Positions 15,623 to 24,606 of a stretch of DNA of 42,957 nucleotides are shown here, in pieces; the stretch's first letter is position 1, and each line of letters opens with the position of its first letter. The notes beneath the pieces are model-generated. The model ran no database searches, was not told the DNA's origin, and saw nothing but the letters and a program-made list of their open reading frames with translations. Source of the stretch: Roseburia sp. 1XD42-69 (lineage in GTDB: Bacteria > Bacillota > Clostridia > Lachnospirales > Lachnospiraceae); assembly GCF_003612565.1 (NCBI RefSeq), contig NZ_RAZG01000031.1, positions 1-42,957 on the forward strand, read 5' to 3'. Both the position numbers and the translations under genes were made by a program.

Positions 15623-16390
15623 TTATAAATCCTTTCTATCAATCACTTCTTTTGCTAACATGCGATAACTCTCTGCTCCAGTTGATTTTGAGTCATACTT
15701 ATTGATAGGCAGACCGTGGCTGGGCGCTTCTGCTAAACGCACACTTCTTGGAATAATTGTCTTATAAATGGTAGTATCCAGGTTTGTTTTTACATTTTCT
15801 ACAACTTGAAGGGAAAGATTTGTTCTGGCGTCATACATAGTAAATACAACACCTTCCATTTGCAAATTTGAATTCAGACGTTGCTGAACAAGATTTATGG
15901 TGTGTATTAACTGGCTTAATCCTTCCAACGCATAATACTCACACTGAATTGGAACTAAAACTGTACTGGCTGTAGTCATAGCATTTACAGTCAACATATT
16001 TAATGAAGGAGGGCAGTCAATGATAATAAAGTCGTAATCGTCTTTGATATAATCTACTTCATTTTTTAATATGTATTCCTTATCATTTATCCCCAATAAT
16101 TCAATCTCTGCTCCGGCAAGATTTACATTGGAAGCAATTAAATCCAGGTTTTCCACTTCCGTATTTACAATACATTCTTTAATTGTACATTCATCCAGCA
16201 TTAATTCATATATTGTATTTTCCAGTTCATCTTTGTCAATTCCTAAACCACTACTTGTATTTCCCTGGGGATCAGTATCTATAGTTAGAACTTTTTTTCC
16301 TAATTCTGCAAGACAAGCAGATAAATTTATTGCTGTGGTAGTTTTACCTACCCCGCCCTTTTGGTTAGCTATTGCTATTATACGTCCCAT
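15623..16390 (-). CDS. parA: Chromosome-partitioning ATPase ParA (Soj)
   Basis: A deviant-Walker ATPase of 255 residues that works with ParB in origin segregation and, in Bacillus, also controls DnaA. The Walker A box KGGVGKTTT at residues about 10-18, the switch DTDPQGN and the Walker B IIIDCPPSL are all intact. It is the first gene of the five-gene par operon. Two parS sites lie in the 280 bases upstream of its start, so ParB bound there may affect its promoter. Confidence 0.96.
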   Translation of the reverse strand: MGRIIAIANQKGGVGKTTTAINLSACLAELGKKVLTIDTDPQGNTSSGLGIDKDELENTIYELMLDECTIKECIVNTEVENLDLIASNVNLAGAEIELLGINDKEYILKNEVDYIKDDYDFIIIDCPPSLNMLTVNAMTTASTVLVPIQCEYYALEGLSQLIHTINLVQQRLNSNLQMEGVVFTMYDARTNLSLQVVENVKTNLDTTIYKTIIPRSVRLAEAPSHGLPINKYDSKSTGAESYRMLAKEVIDRKDL

Positions 16391-16507
16391 ATTATTTTTT
16401 TGTTATTCCTTTCTTTTTTGTTTTTAATTATAGCACTATTCGATTTTCTTTTCTATAAAAAATAGAATTTAGTGGTTCTATATTTTATTGTTACTATATA
16501 TTGTGGA

Positions 16508-16523
16508 TGTTTCACGTGAAACA
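16508..16523. promoter_or_regulatory. parS site 1
   Basis: Perfect 16-bp palindrome TGTTTCACGTGAAACA, the Bacillus-type ParB-binding site. It lies about 118 bases upstream of the parA start codon. Confidence 0.97.
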
Positions 16524-16622
16524 TTTTTCATTTATCACATTTTATCAAAAAAATGTAAAATTTTGTATTAAGTAAAACATATTTACATTTTTTGTAAACT
16601 AATTGTAATTTCTTATTAATAC

Positions 16623-16660
16623 AAAAGAGAAAATGTTTCACGTGAAACATTTTCTCTTTT
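16623..16660. terminator. 38-bp perfect palindrome: parS inside a terminator
   Basis: The palindrome is perfect over 19+19 bases and its centre is the second parS site (16634-16649). The outer part, AAAAGAGAAAA/TTTTCTCTTTT, provides the A-run and T-run of a terminator that would end the DegU-like gene ten bases downstream of its stop. Confidence 0.75.
16634..16649. promoter_or_regulatory. parS site 2
   Basis: Second perfect TGTTTCACGTGAAACA, 110 bases from site 1, forming the core of the longer palindrome. Confidence 0.97.
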
Positions 16661-16669
16661 ATTTTGATT

Positions 16670-17320
16670 TTAATTAATGTCTACAAGATTATTTCGGATT
16701 GCAAATACTGCCGCCTGTGTTCTATCTGCCACGCCTATCTTTTTAAAAATATTTGAAACATGGTTTTTTACTGTTCTCTCACTTATATTCAACTTTGTAG
16801 CTATCTCCTTATTGTACATTCCTACAGCTAAATTTTTCAAAACATCCAATTCCCTTTTCGTTAAACTCTCCAATTTATCATGATCATTTTTCATATTTAA
16901 CATCTTAGAATTTAAAATTGGAATCATACTTGGCTGTATATATGTTTCTCCCCTTATTACAGTCATTATTGCTTTTTTTAATTTAGAAGATTCGGAATCT
17001 TTTAACAAATAACCATTAATCCCTATCTCCATTGCTTTCATTAAATACTCTACTTCATTATGCACTGTCAATACTAATACTTTTATTTTTGAATTTCTAT
17101 TTTTTAATTCCTGCAAAACTTCTAAACCATTTTTCTTTGGCATATTTATATCAAGCAATAAGACATCAGGTTTTAAATTATCCGTAATCTGCAAACATTC
17201 TTCTCCGTCATTTGCCTCTGCTATCACTTCAAACTCCCCTCCTAATTCCAAAAGCTGTTTTAATCCTTCACGAATCATGGAATGGTCATCTGCAATCATA
17301 AGTTTTACTTTTTCCGACAT
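16670..17320 (-). CDS. NarL/DegU-type response regulator
   Basis: A 216-residue two-domain regulator. The N-terminal receiver has the acidic pair D11-D12, the phospho-accepting D57 in LLLDINMPK, T85 and K107. Residues about 150-205 form a LuxR-type helix-turn-helix (LTKRELDVLK...IATKLNISERTVKNHV). It should be phosphorylated by the DegS-like kinase encoded immediately upstream, with only three bases between the two genes. AGGAG six bases before its ATG sets the start. DegU-like by architecture and partner; its target genes cannot be read here. Its 3' end abuts the parS-containing terminator. Confidence 0.93.
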   Translation of the reverse strand: MSEKVKLMIADDHSMIREGLKQLLELGGEFEVIAEANDGEECLQITDNLKPDVLLLDINMPKKNGLEVLQELKNRNSKIKVLVLTVHNEVEYLMKAMEIGINGYLLKDSESSKLKKAIMTVIRGETYIQPSMIPILNSKMLNMKNDHDKLESLTKRELDVLKNLAVGMYNKEIATKLNISERTVKNHVSNIFKKIGVADRTQAAVFAIRNNLVDIN

Positions 17321-17323
17321 TTG

Positions 17324-18349
17324 CTACTCCTCTCTGCTTATTGGTACTTCTACAGTAACTCTTGTTCCTTTTCCGATTTCCGTATTAATTTCAATAGTCC
17401 CAGATAGGAGATAAATACGTTCTCTCATAGTAGATAAACCAAAGCCTGAATTATCATCCTTAATTTCTCCTGCCTGTTCTTCTAAAGAAAATCCATCTCC
17501 ATCATCACAAATTAATATTTTTATTTTGTCTTTTTCATAGCTCAACTTTACAAACAATAAAGTGGCATTGGCATATTTCAGTACATTATTACATGCTTCT
17601 CGAATAACCCTTAAAATAGTTAATGCAATAACAGGTTTTAATTGATAAGATTTTCCCTCCTTCGTAAAATCTGCATGGACAATTCCTAGTTGATTAATTC
17701 GATACATTTCTCTCTCAATAACATCATCAAAACCAATATCATCCATAGACATAGGATGCAAATCATATATCATTTGACGCATTTCTTCAATAATGCTTCT
17801 CAAAGATTTCGTCATAGACAACATTTCCAAACGACACCTGGGAGGATCTAATTCTAAGAGCTTTGTACAAAGTTCTGTCTTGTGAACCAAACCGGTAAGA
17901 CATTGAACTGAAGAGTCATGCAACTCTCTGGCAATCCTCTGTCTCTCTAACTCCTGGGTTTCCAACAACTTCAATTTTAATATTTCTTTTTCCTGTATAC
18001 TCTTTTCAAATATTCTTTCGTTTGCAGCAGATTGCTGCTTTGCAATTTTTAATACACTATTCAATTCATCAATTTTAGAATCAATCTTTAATAATTCTTT
18101 TTTTTTCTTTTCAATGGATTCTAAAAAATCATGCTGTTGAGTTTCTAACTGCTCAATCTGATTTTTCAAATCTACGTTTTGCTTTCTGGGAGAAAAAGCA
18201 TCAAAATTTTTTTCATCCTCCAATTTCAAGCGCTCCATATATCTCAGATGCTTATTCATTTTTGAGGTAATATCACTCTGCTCTTGCTCCAACTGGATTT
18301 TGTTTTCTAGTAACTCAGAATAAATATTTTCCAAATAAGTAATTATCAT
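17324..18349 (-). CDS. DegS-like cytoplasmic sensor histidine kinase
   Basis: A 341-residue kinase without transmembrane segments. Residues about 10-130 are a long coiled coil, as in Bacillus DegS. The HisKA_3 dimerisation helix carries H144 in RQRIARELHDSSVQ. The HATPase domain has the N box (REACNNVLKYA), ICDDGDGF and GFGLSTMRERI. Paired with the DegU-like regulator in one transcript. The signal is unknown, but the lack of membrane helices points to a cytoplasmic input. AGGAGAG precedes the ATG. Confidence 0.93.
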   Translation of the reverse strand: MIITYLENIYSELLENKIQLEQEQSDITSKMNKHLRYMERLKLEDEKNFDAFSPRKQNVDLKNQIEQLETQQHDFLESIEKKKKELLKIDSKIDELNSVLKIAKQQSAANERIFEKSIQEKEILKLKLLETQELERQRIARELHDSSVQCLTGLVHKTELCTKLLELDPPRCRLEMLSMTKSLRSIIEEMRQMIYDLHPMSMDDIGFDDVIEREMYRINQLGIVHADFTKEGKSYQLKPVIALTILRVIREACNNVLKYANATLLFVKLSYEKDKIKILICDDGDGFSLEEQAGEIKDDNSGFGLSTMRERIYLLSGTIEINTEIGKGTRVTVEVPISREE

Positions 18350-18460
18350 AGTCTCTCCTAGAACATTTGTTCTGTAACCATTTTTCTAAAAAGACAAGTA
18401 TACATATATATATTTTACTTCATTCCTGCATAAAAATAAAGTAATTTCAAGGAAATTTGT

Positions 18461-18489
18461 TTGTATATCCTCATCATTTCGTCTATAAT
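18461..18489 (+). promoter_or_regulatory. Sigma-A promoter for the alpha/beta-hydrolase gene
   Basis: TTGTAT (18461-18466) and TATAAT (18484-18489) with a 17-base spacer, 30 bases before the ATG at 18520. Confidence 0.75.
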
Positions 18490-18519
18490 ATAAATAATAA
18501 AACTTTTAAGGAGGCCCAT

Positions 18520-19470
18520 ATGAAAAAAAATATCAGACATTTCTTTTTATTAAGTGCACTGGCCGCAGGCACCATATATGGAATTAATACTTTTATAGAT
18601 GCAACTGCCGGTGTACGCAAATATCTAAATACCACGTCAGGACGTTTTTTTGAATGGCGCTACGGAAATATATTTTATACAAAACAGGGAAAAGGAACTC
18701 CGGTTCTTCTTATCCATGACCTGCATCCCGCCAGTTCCTGTGCTGAATGGGAAAAAATTGTAAAGAAACTAGAAAAAGAGCATACCGTCTATACCTTAGA
18801 TTTATTGGGTTGCGGCCGCTCAGATAAACCCAATTTCACTTACACCAATTATATGTATGTTCAGTTAATCACTGATTTTGTAAAAAAGATAATAGAAGAA
18901 AAAACAGATGTATTTGCCACAGGTGACTCCGGCTCCTTTACCTTAATGGCTGCAAATATGGATGATAGCATTTTCCACCGGATTTTCCTGGTGAGCCCTC
19001 CCTCTTTAGAATCTCTCCAGGGTATTCCAAATAAAGGGGACAACTTCCTAAAAAATATAATCGACCTTCCCATAATAGGAACCTTTTATTATAATACAAA
19101 AATGCGGGAACAGAGAATTACCGAATTATTTGAAAGAGATTATTTTAAGCGAAAAAATTTAATTTCTGACGAGACAAAAAATGCTTATCATGAATCAGCT
19201 CACTTAGACAGAAGCAAAGGCAAATATTTATATGGAAGCATAATTGGAAATTACACCAAAATAAATATTATTCCAGCATTAAAGAAAATTGAAAATCCCA
19301 TATATCTTATTGGAAACAGAGATAAAGAGTCCTCTGTGCAGGTATTGGATTCCTACCTGAAATATGATGAAAATATTGAAACTGCTTATATCTCCAACTG
19401 TGGCAAACTTCCTCAACTGGAGGATCCAAAAAAATTTATGGAAATCATACGGATGTTTTATGAAAGCTAA
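18520..19470 (+). CDS. Alpha/beta-hydrolase fold protein lacking the catalytic His
   Basis: A 316-residue protein with an N-terminal hydrophobic helix (residues about 8-26, signal anchor) and an alpha/beta-hydrolase core. The nucleophile elbow reads TGDSGSF with S137, and an acid, D268, is found in IGNRDKE. The C-terminal position that normally holds the catalytic histidine (NCGHxPxxEDP in relatives) reads NCGKLPQLEDP, so K296 stands where His is expected. The oxyanion segment is LIHDLHP where relatives have HG. It may be inactive as an esterase or may use another residue. AAGGAGG five bases before the ATG at 18520 sets the start, not a frame opening at 18457. Single-gene unit between two minus-strand groups. 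Confidence 0.82.
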   Translation: MKKNIRHFFLLSALAAGTIYGINTFIDATAGVRKYLNTTSGRFFEWRYGNIFYTKQGKGTPVLLIHDLHPASSCAEWEKIVKKLEKEHTVYTLDLLGCGRSDKPNFTYTNYMYVQLITDFVKKIIEEKTDVFATGDSGSFTLMAANMDDSIFHRIFLVSPPSLESLQGIPNKGDNFLKNIIDLPIIGTFYYNTKMREQRITELFERDYFKRKNLISDETKNAYHESAHLDRSKGKYLYGSIIGNYTKINIIPALKKIENPIYLIGNRDKESSVQVLDSYLKYDENIETAYISNCGKLPQLEDPKKFMEIIRMFYES

Positions 19471-19519
19471 TAATAAAAAATACCGCTCCAAAAAATATAG
19501 AGCGGTATTTTTTATTATT
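19469..19519. terminator. Bidirectional terminator, 20-bp perfect inverted repeat
   Basis: Arms 19469-19488 and 19500-19519 match perfectly around an 11-base loop. It overlaps the stop codons of both the hydrolase-like gene and the convergent leucine-rich-repeat gene. Confidence 0.88.
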
Positions 19520-21278
19520 TTACTATTATTGTCTTTACTTTACTGGAATCACTTAAGATAATACTTTTTCCAGATTTTTTAAATGAATATACTTTTACAT
19601 AATATTTTTTCCCCGACTTCAATTTTTTTACAGTATATTCCGTAGTCTTATTTTTTGAAACCTTAACCTTTTTCAAATTCTTTTTAAACTTGGAATCTGT
19701 GGCATAATAAATATAATATCCATCAGCTTTTTTATCCTTTTTATATTTTACATTAAAATTCCGCTTTTCCGTTTGTAAAGATGTAATAGTATTCCTTTGG
19801 GGCTTTACTACAATCTCAAAGGTTTTTGTCATAGTCTTAGACTTCATTTTCAACTTTGCCAAGCCACAGCCCTTTATTGTAATCTTCCCCTTTGTACTTA
19901 CAGTAAATACTTTTTTATTGGAAGTAGAAAATGAAACTTTCTTTCCCATATCTTTTCCCGGCTGAATCACAAAAGGGGAATCCCCATAAGTTACTTCTAT
20001 TCTTTTCACTTCAACTTTCTGTTCATTAGAAAGAGAAGAATCTCCATTTCCCGGATTTTCAGTGGAACCCTCTCCGCTATTATTTCCAGAATCTGTGTCC
20101 CCCCCGGGAGAAGGATTTGGATTATCCGGGTTATCCGGATTTTCTGGATTATCTGGATTAACAGGTTCTTCCGGATTTTCCGGATTTTCTTCCGGTGGTA
20201 TTTCCGGCTCTTTCCCTCTCTCTGTAATAGTTATGGGAACACGAAGATATCCTCTGTCAAAAATTTTAGTCTCTGTTACTTCTATATATATATAAGTACT
20301 TCCAATTCCCTTAATCGACACAAGTCCATTATCATCCACAGAAACAATATTAGAATTTTCAGGTATATAAGAAATAATCCCATCACCAGTATAAGTTGCC
20401 TGGAGATTAAAATCTTCCTCATCATGATATTTAAGAATTCTATTATTTACTAACTCAACTCCAAGCTCAATATTCTGCTTTTCTTTTTCATAACCAGATG
20501 CATTTGTAAATTTTTTAAGAATTTTATTATCCTCTGCAAATTTTGCTGCGGTTGAACCCGACTCGCAGTAAATTGTTAAATTCTTTGTTCCGTCAAAAGC
20601 ACTATCACTGATAGAAGTTACATTATTTGAAATATATATATACTTTAAACTGGTACAATCCTTAAACATATTGTCTGGAATTTCCGTCAAAGCATCAGAC
20701 AAATTTACAGACTGTAAACTGGTACATCCTTCAAAAAGATTAGGCCCTACAATATTTACCCTGTCTAAATCTGACATATCAAGGCTCTTTAAACTGGTGC
20801 ATCCCTTAAAAGCAGCTTCTCCTAAAGTTAAATTGTGAAAATTATCATATGGTAGATTTTTTCCAAATTTTACTGTGGTAAGTTCGGTACAGTCCCGAAA
20901 GGCGTTCATTCCAATTTCATCCACACTTCTTGGGATATAAGCAGTCTGAATTTTTCGTCCACCCTCATTTATAATCACAGTACCATCTGTTAAAAAATTT
21001 CCTGAAAATGCTCCCTTACCAATAATTTTTACATTATCTGGAATTCTAATATTCGTCTTTTCTGTCTCATCAACCACATATCTTACATCAAAAGATGTAA
21101 GCTCCCCGTTCACCTTTGATATTAAAAATCCATGCTCATCATAAAAACCCAGCTTTTCCTCCTGCAGTTCCGTCAAAGGAAAATTAAGAGATGCTGAAAC
21201 AGGAATAAGTTCCGTCTGACAAATCAGGAGAGAAGAAAATATAATTCCAGCCAAAAATTTAATTCTTCTGTTACCCAT
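19515..21278 (-). CDS. Secreted leucine-rich-repeat / Ig-like / fibronectin-like protein
   Basis: A 587-residue exported protein. It has a signal peptide (1-30) and BspA-type leucine-rich repeats at about 75-240, with the recurring pattern AFxGCTSLKSLDMS. An Ig-like segment follows at about 265-350 and a Pro/Asn/Glu linker at about 355-410 (EENPENPEEPVNPDNP). A second Ig-like module begins YGDSPFVIQPG, and a fibronectin-type end domain contains KADGYYIYYATDSKF and KKYYVKVYSFKKSGKS. No LPxTG signal or membrane tail is visible, so it is secreted or held non-covalently. The last 165 residues are closely related to the neighbouring 203-residue protein. Surface adhesion is the usual guess for such proteins; nothing here proves it. 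Confidence 0.85.
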   Translation of the reverse strand: MGNRRIKFLAGIIFSSLLICQTELIPVSASLNFPLTELQEEKLGFYDEHGFLISKVNGELTSFDVRYVVDETEKTNIRIPDNVKIIGKGAFSGNFLTDGTVIINEGGRKIQTAYIPRSVDEIGMNAFRDCTELTTVKFGKNLPYDNFHNLTLGEAAFKGCTSLKSLDMSDLDRVNIVGPNLFEGCTSLQSVNLSDALTEIPDNMFKDCTSLKYIYISNNVTSISDSAFDGTKNLTIYCESGSTAAKFAEDNKILKKFTNASGYEKEKQNIELGVELVNNRILKYHDEEDFNLQATYTGDGIISYIPENSNIVSVDDNGLVSIKGIGSTYIYIEVTETKIFDRGYLRVPITITERGKEPEIPPEENPENPEEPVNPDNPENPDNPDNPNPSPGGDTDSGNNSGEGSTENPGNGDSSLSNEQKVEVKRIEVTYGDSPFVIQPGKDMGKKVSFSTSNKKVFTVSTKGKITIKGCGLAKLKMKSKTMTKTFEIVVKPQRNTITSLQTEKRNFNVKYKKDKKADGYYIYYATDSKFKKNLKKVKVSKNKTTEYTVKKLKSGKKYYVKVYSFKKSGKSIILSDSSKVKTIIVK

Positions 21279-21300
21279 AAAACACCTGCTTTCTAAAATA

Positions 21301-21316
21301 ACTCATTCTCATGAGT
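21301..21316 (-). terminator. Weak hairpin between the two secreted-protein genes
   Basis: ACTCAT-GAGA-ATGAGT on the minus strand, followed by TATTTTA. The short stem and imperfect T-run suggest partial termination. Confidence 0.4.
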
Positions 21317-21323
21317 CCTTTGA

Positions 21324-21935
21324 CTATTTTTGTATTTTTACATTTCGGATTTTGCTGAAATCACCCTTCACAATCTTTTTACCAGAATTTTTATAAGAAC
21401 ATACTTTTACATAATACTTCTTATCTGTTTTTAAATTCTTTATGGTAGAAGAAGTGGTTTTATTCTTTGTGATTTTCACTTTGTTTAAATCATTGCTAAA
21501 TTTGTAATCGGTAGAATAATAAATATAATATCCATCTGCTTTTGTATCTTTATTCCACTTAATAGTAATATTCCGCTTATCAAGTTTTAAATCGGTAATT
21601 TGCTGCCTCTTTGGTTTTACTATAATTGTTACCTTGCTGTTTTTCGCCTTATATTTTTCCGTTGCCGCAGCTTTAATTTTTACATCTGCAATACCGCATC
21701 CCTTAATTGTCACTTTTCCAGTACTTGACACGGTAACCACTTTTGTATTACTGGAAGAGTAAGTCATCTTTCCCCTGCCTGAAGATGTAAAACTTATTTT
21801 AAATGGGCCGTCTCCATAGGTCTTTGTTATGGTCAAAAGGGAATCCTCTTCTGCAAAAACAGACGTGGATTTAAAACTTCCAATACTTAAAACCATTACA
21901 AATAAAAACACCAATACTTTTTTTACATAGTTCAT
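21324..21935 (-). CDS. Small secreted Ig-like / fibronectin-like protein
   Basis: A 203-residue exported protein with a signal peptide (about 1-28, hydrophobic core VLVFLFVMVLSIG). One Ig-like domain starts TITKTYGDGPFKISF and contains SSTGKVTIKGCG, and one fibronectin-type domain contains KADGYYIYYSTDYKF. It is the C-terminal module of the larger neighbour without the leucine-rich repeats, so one gene probably arose by duplication of the other. GGGAGG seven bases before the ATG at 21935 favours this start. It follows rsmG by 23 bases and may be read from the same transcript. Function unknown. Confidence 0.82.
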   Translation of the reverse strand: MNYVKKVLVFLFVMVLSIGSFKSTSVFAEEDSLLTITKTYGDGPFKISFTSSGRGKMTYSSSNTKVVTVSSTGKVTIKGCGIADVKIKAAATEKYKAKNSKVTIIVKPKRQQITDLKLDKRNITIKWNKDTKADGYYIYYSTDYKFSNDLNKVKITKNKTTSSTIKNLKTDKKYYVKVCSYKNSGKKIVKGDFSKIRNVKIQK

Positions 21936-21958
21936 AATTATACCTCCCAACACAAAAA

Positions 21959-22672
21959 TTATAAAGGCTGTCTTAAAGGCGTACCAGCTTTTCTTGGATA
22001 TGCCTTTGGAGAATTTTTACACTTTTCAATCACTACAAAAGAACGCTTCTGTTCTCCCAAATGAAATTTATAAACTTGCTTTACTTTTCCACCAAGAATC
22101 CTACAGGCATTTTCAGACATTTGAAGTTCCTCCTCAATCTCCCCCGACTTATAAGAAATAAAATGTCCTCCAATTTTTACAAAGGGAATACAATATTCCT
22201 GAAGGGTGGAAAGGTTTGCCACTGCACGGGAGACGGAAAGGTCAAAATTTTCACGATACTTCTTATCCCTGGCAAGCTCCTCCGCTCTGGCATGTACCGC
22301 CTCAATATTTTCCAGTTCCAAAGCATTTATCACTTCCTTCAAAAAAACAACTCTCTTATTCAAAGAATCCATCAGCGTTATCTTAAGATTTGGAAATGCA
22401 ATTTTAAGAGGCAGACCAGGAAATCCAGCTCCTGTTCCCACATCAATTACTTTTATGGGTTTATTTAAATCTGCCACCCGGTTCAATAAAATGGAATCCA
22501 GAAAATGCTTTTCCACCACCTCCGGAAATTTTGTAATTCCAGTGAGATTCATCACTTTATTTTTTTCCACCAGCATTTCATATAAGAGTAAAAATTTCCG
22601 CTTTTGTTCGTCTGAAAAAGCAAAATTTTTCTTTTCAAACTGATGTGACATATATTTTATTTTTTCCTCCAA
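21959..22672 (-). CDS. rsmG: 16S rRNA (guanine527-N7)-methyltransferase RsmG
   Basis: SAM-dependent methyltransferase (GidB) that makes m7G527 in 16S rRNA. The SAM-binding loop VIDVGTGAGFPGLPLKIAFP and the KNKVMNLTGI segment are diagnostic. The start is uncertain. I prefer the TTG at 22672, preceded by GGGGAGG at 11 bases, because it gives the N-terminal length usual in the family. ATG 22651 (seven residues shorter) and TTG 22699 (nine longer) are alternatives. The C-terminus has about 15 extra residues rich in Pro/Arg. It follows mnmG by about 30 bases, the standard order. Confidence 0.93.
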   Translation of the reverse strand: MEEKIKYMSHQFEKKNFAFSDEQKRKFLLLYEMLVEKNKVMNLTGITKFPEVVEKHFLDSILLNRVADLNKPIKVIDVGTGAGFPGLPLKIAFPNLKITLMDSLNKRVVFLKEVINALELENIEAVHARAEELARDKKYRENFDLSVSRAVANLSTLQEYCIPFVKIGGHFISYKSGEIEEELQMSENACRILGGKVKQVYKFHLGEQKRSFVVIEKCKNSPKAYPRKAGTPLRQPL

Positions 22673-22704
22673 TGAATCACATTCCTCCCCGCTCTCCAAA
22701 AAAT

Positions 22705-24597
22705 TTATTTTCCTTTACGATACATTTGTTCCAGATACACAAGCAGTACAGAAATATCTGCTGGAGAAACACCGGAAATTCTGGAAGCCTGGCCAATAGA
22801 TACAGGTTTCACAAGATTCAATTTCTGAACTGCCTCTTTCCTCAGACTATGTACATCCCTATAATCTATATCGGCAGGAATCCTCTTTTTCTCTAACTTT
22901 TTAAACTGATCTACCTGTTTCATCTGCCTGGTAATATAGCCGTCATATTTTACATTAATATTTACCTGTTCTCGAACCTCCTCTGGAAGCTCCCTGCGTT
23001 CCTTATCTAAAGGTGCCAGTAAATCATAGGACAACTCCGGTCTACGTATTAATTCTACCAGACTGGTACCGGTATTTAAAGGGATACTTCCACACTTTTC
23101 TAAAAAAGATTGAACTTCCTTATTTGCCCCCAGCATCACTTTTGAAATACGCTCCATCTCCTCTTCAATCATCTTTTCTTTCTCAAGAACCCAGTCATAC
23201 CTCTCTTTGGGAAGAAGGCCGATTTCATATCCAATCTTGGAAAGGCGAAGGTCTGCATTATCCTGTCTTAATATAAGACGATATTCCGCTCTGGAAGTCA
23301 TCATGCGGTAAGGTTCAAAGTTTTCTTTCGTAACCAAATCGTCAATCAACACACCAATATACGCCTGGGAACGGTCTAAAATTAAAGGCTCTTTTCCCTG
23401 AATACTGCGGACAGCATTAATCCCTGCAATCAACCCCTGACATGCCGCTTCCTCATACCCGGAACTTCCATTAAACTGTCCCCCGCTGAAAAGTCCCTTT
23501 ACATTTTTAAATTCCAGGCTGGGATATAACTGATTTGGATTGATGCAGTCATATTCTATGGCATAGGCATTTCGCACAATTTTTGCATGTTCCAATCCAG
23601 GAACGGTACGGTACATTTGATACTGCACATCCTCAGGAAGAGAACTAGACATCCCCCCCACATACATCTCATTGGTGTTAATACCCTCCGGCTCAATAAA
23701 TACCTGATGTCTATCCTTATCTGAAAATTTTACAACTTTATCTTCTATTGAGGGGCAATATCTTGGCCCTGTTCCCTCTATAATTCCTGCATAAATAGGA
23801 GAACGGTCCAAATTTTCCCGGATAATCTCGTGAGTCTTTTCATTTGTATAAGTCAGCCAACAGGAAACCTGATTAATTTGAACATCGTCAGGATTGGTGG
23901 AAAAAGAAAAAGGCACTACCCTCTCATCACCAAACTGTTCCGTCATTTTCGTAAAATCAATAGATTTTTTGTCAATTCGAGCCGGAGTGCCAGTTTTAAA
24001 GCGAAATATTTCTATTCCTAAATCTTTGAGAGAATCCGTTAGATAATTGGCTGCGGAAAGTCCGTTAGGCCCGGTATGAACTACCATCTCCCCGGTAAGG
24101 CATCTGGCGCCAAGGTAAGTTCCGGTACACAAAATCACAGCTTTCGCATAATAAATTCCCCCGGAAACTGTCCTTAAACCCGTCACTCTCTGCTTTTTTT
24201 CATCCGTTAGAATTTCTGAAACTTCCGCCTGCTTTATAGTGAGATTTTTTTCCGCCTGAAGTGTTTTCCGCATTTCCATACTATAAGAAGCTTTGTCTGC
24301 CTGGGCTCTAAGGGAATGAACAGCAGGGCCTTTTGACTTATTCAGCATTTTGGACTGAATAAAAGTTTTGTCAATATTTTTTCCCATCTCCCCTCCCAGG
24401 GCATCTATCTCTCTCACCAGATGTCCTTTAGAACTTCCTCCCACATTGGGATTACAGGGCATCAATGCAATACTGTCCACACTTACTGTAAAAATAATTG
24501 TCTCAAATCCCATTCTTGCAGAGGCAAGGGCTGCTTCACATCCGGCGTGTCCAGCCCCCACTACACAAATATCATAAGTTTCCTCAATACAAGGCAT
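22705..24597 (-). CDS. mnmG: tRNA uridine 5-carboxymethylaminomethyl modification enzyme MnmG
   Basis: FAD-dependent GidA protein of 630 residues which, with MnmE, modifies wobble uridine U34 of several tRNAs. The FAD-binding [17 protein letters not shown] at about residues 14-30 is perfect, and the family signatures [15 protein letters not shown] and [12 protein letters not shown] are present. The C-terminal helical domain that contacts MnmE is complete. It begins nine bases after mnmE, with GAGG before the ATG, so the two partners are made from one transcript. Confidence 0.97.
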   Translation of the reverse strand: MPCIEETYDICVVGAGHAGCEAALASARMGFETIIFTVSVDSIALMPCNPNVGGSSKGHLVREIDALGGEMGKNIDKTFIQSKMLNKSKGPAVHSLRAQADKASYSMEMRKTLQAEKNLTIKQAEVSEILTDEKKQRVTGLRTVSGGIYYAKAVILCTGTYLGARCLTGEMVVHTGPNGLSAANYLTDSLKDLGIEIFRFKTGTPARIDKKSIDFTKMTEQFGDERVVPFSFSTNPDDVQINQVSCWLTYTNEKTHEIIRENLDRSPIYAGIIEGTGPRYCPSIEDKVVKFSDKDRHQVFIEPEGINTNEMYVGGMSSSLPEDVQYQMYRTVPGLEHAKIVRNAYAIEYDCINPNQLYPSLEFKNVKGLFSGGQFNGSSGYEEAACQGLIAGINAVRSIQGKEPLILDRSQAYIGVLIDDLVTKENFEPYRMMTSRAEYRLILRQDNADLRLSKIGYEIGLLPKERYDWVLEKEKMIEEEMERISKVMLGANKEVQSFLEKCGSIPLNTGTSLVELIRRPELSYDLLAPLDKERRELPEEVREQVNINVKYDGYITRQMKQVDQFKKLEKKRIPADIDYRDVHSLRKEAVQKLNLVKPVSIGQASRISGVSPADISVLLVYLEQMYRKGK

Positions 24598-24606
24598 ATC
24601 TTTTCC

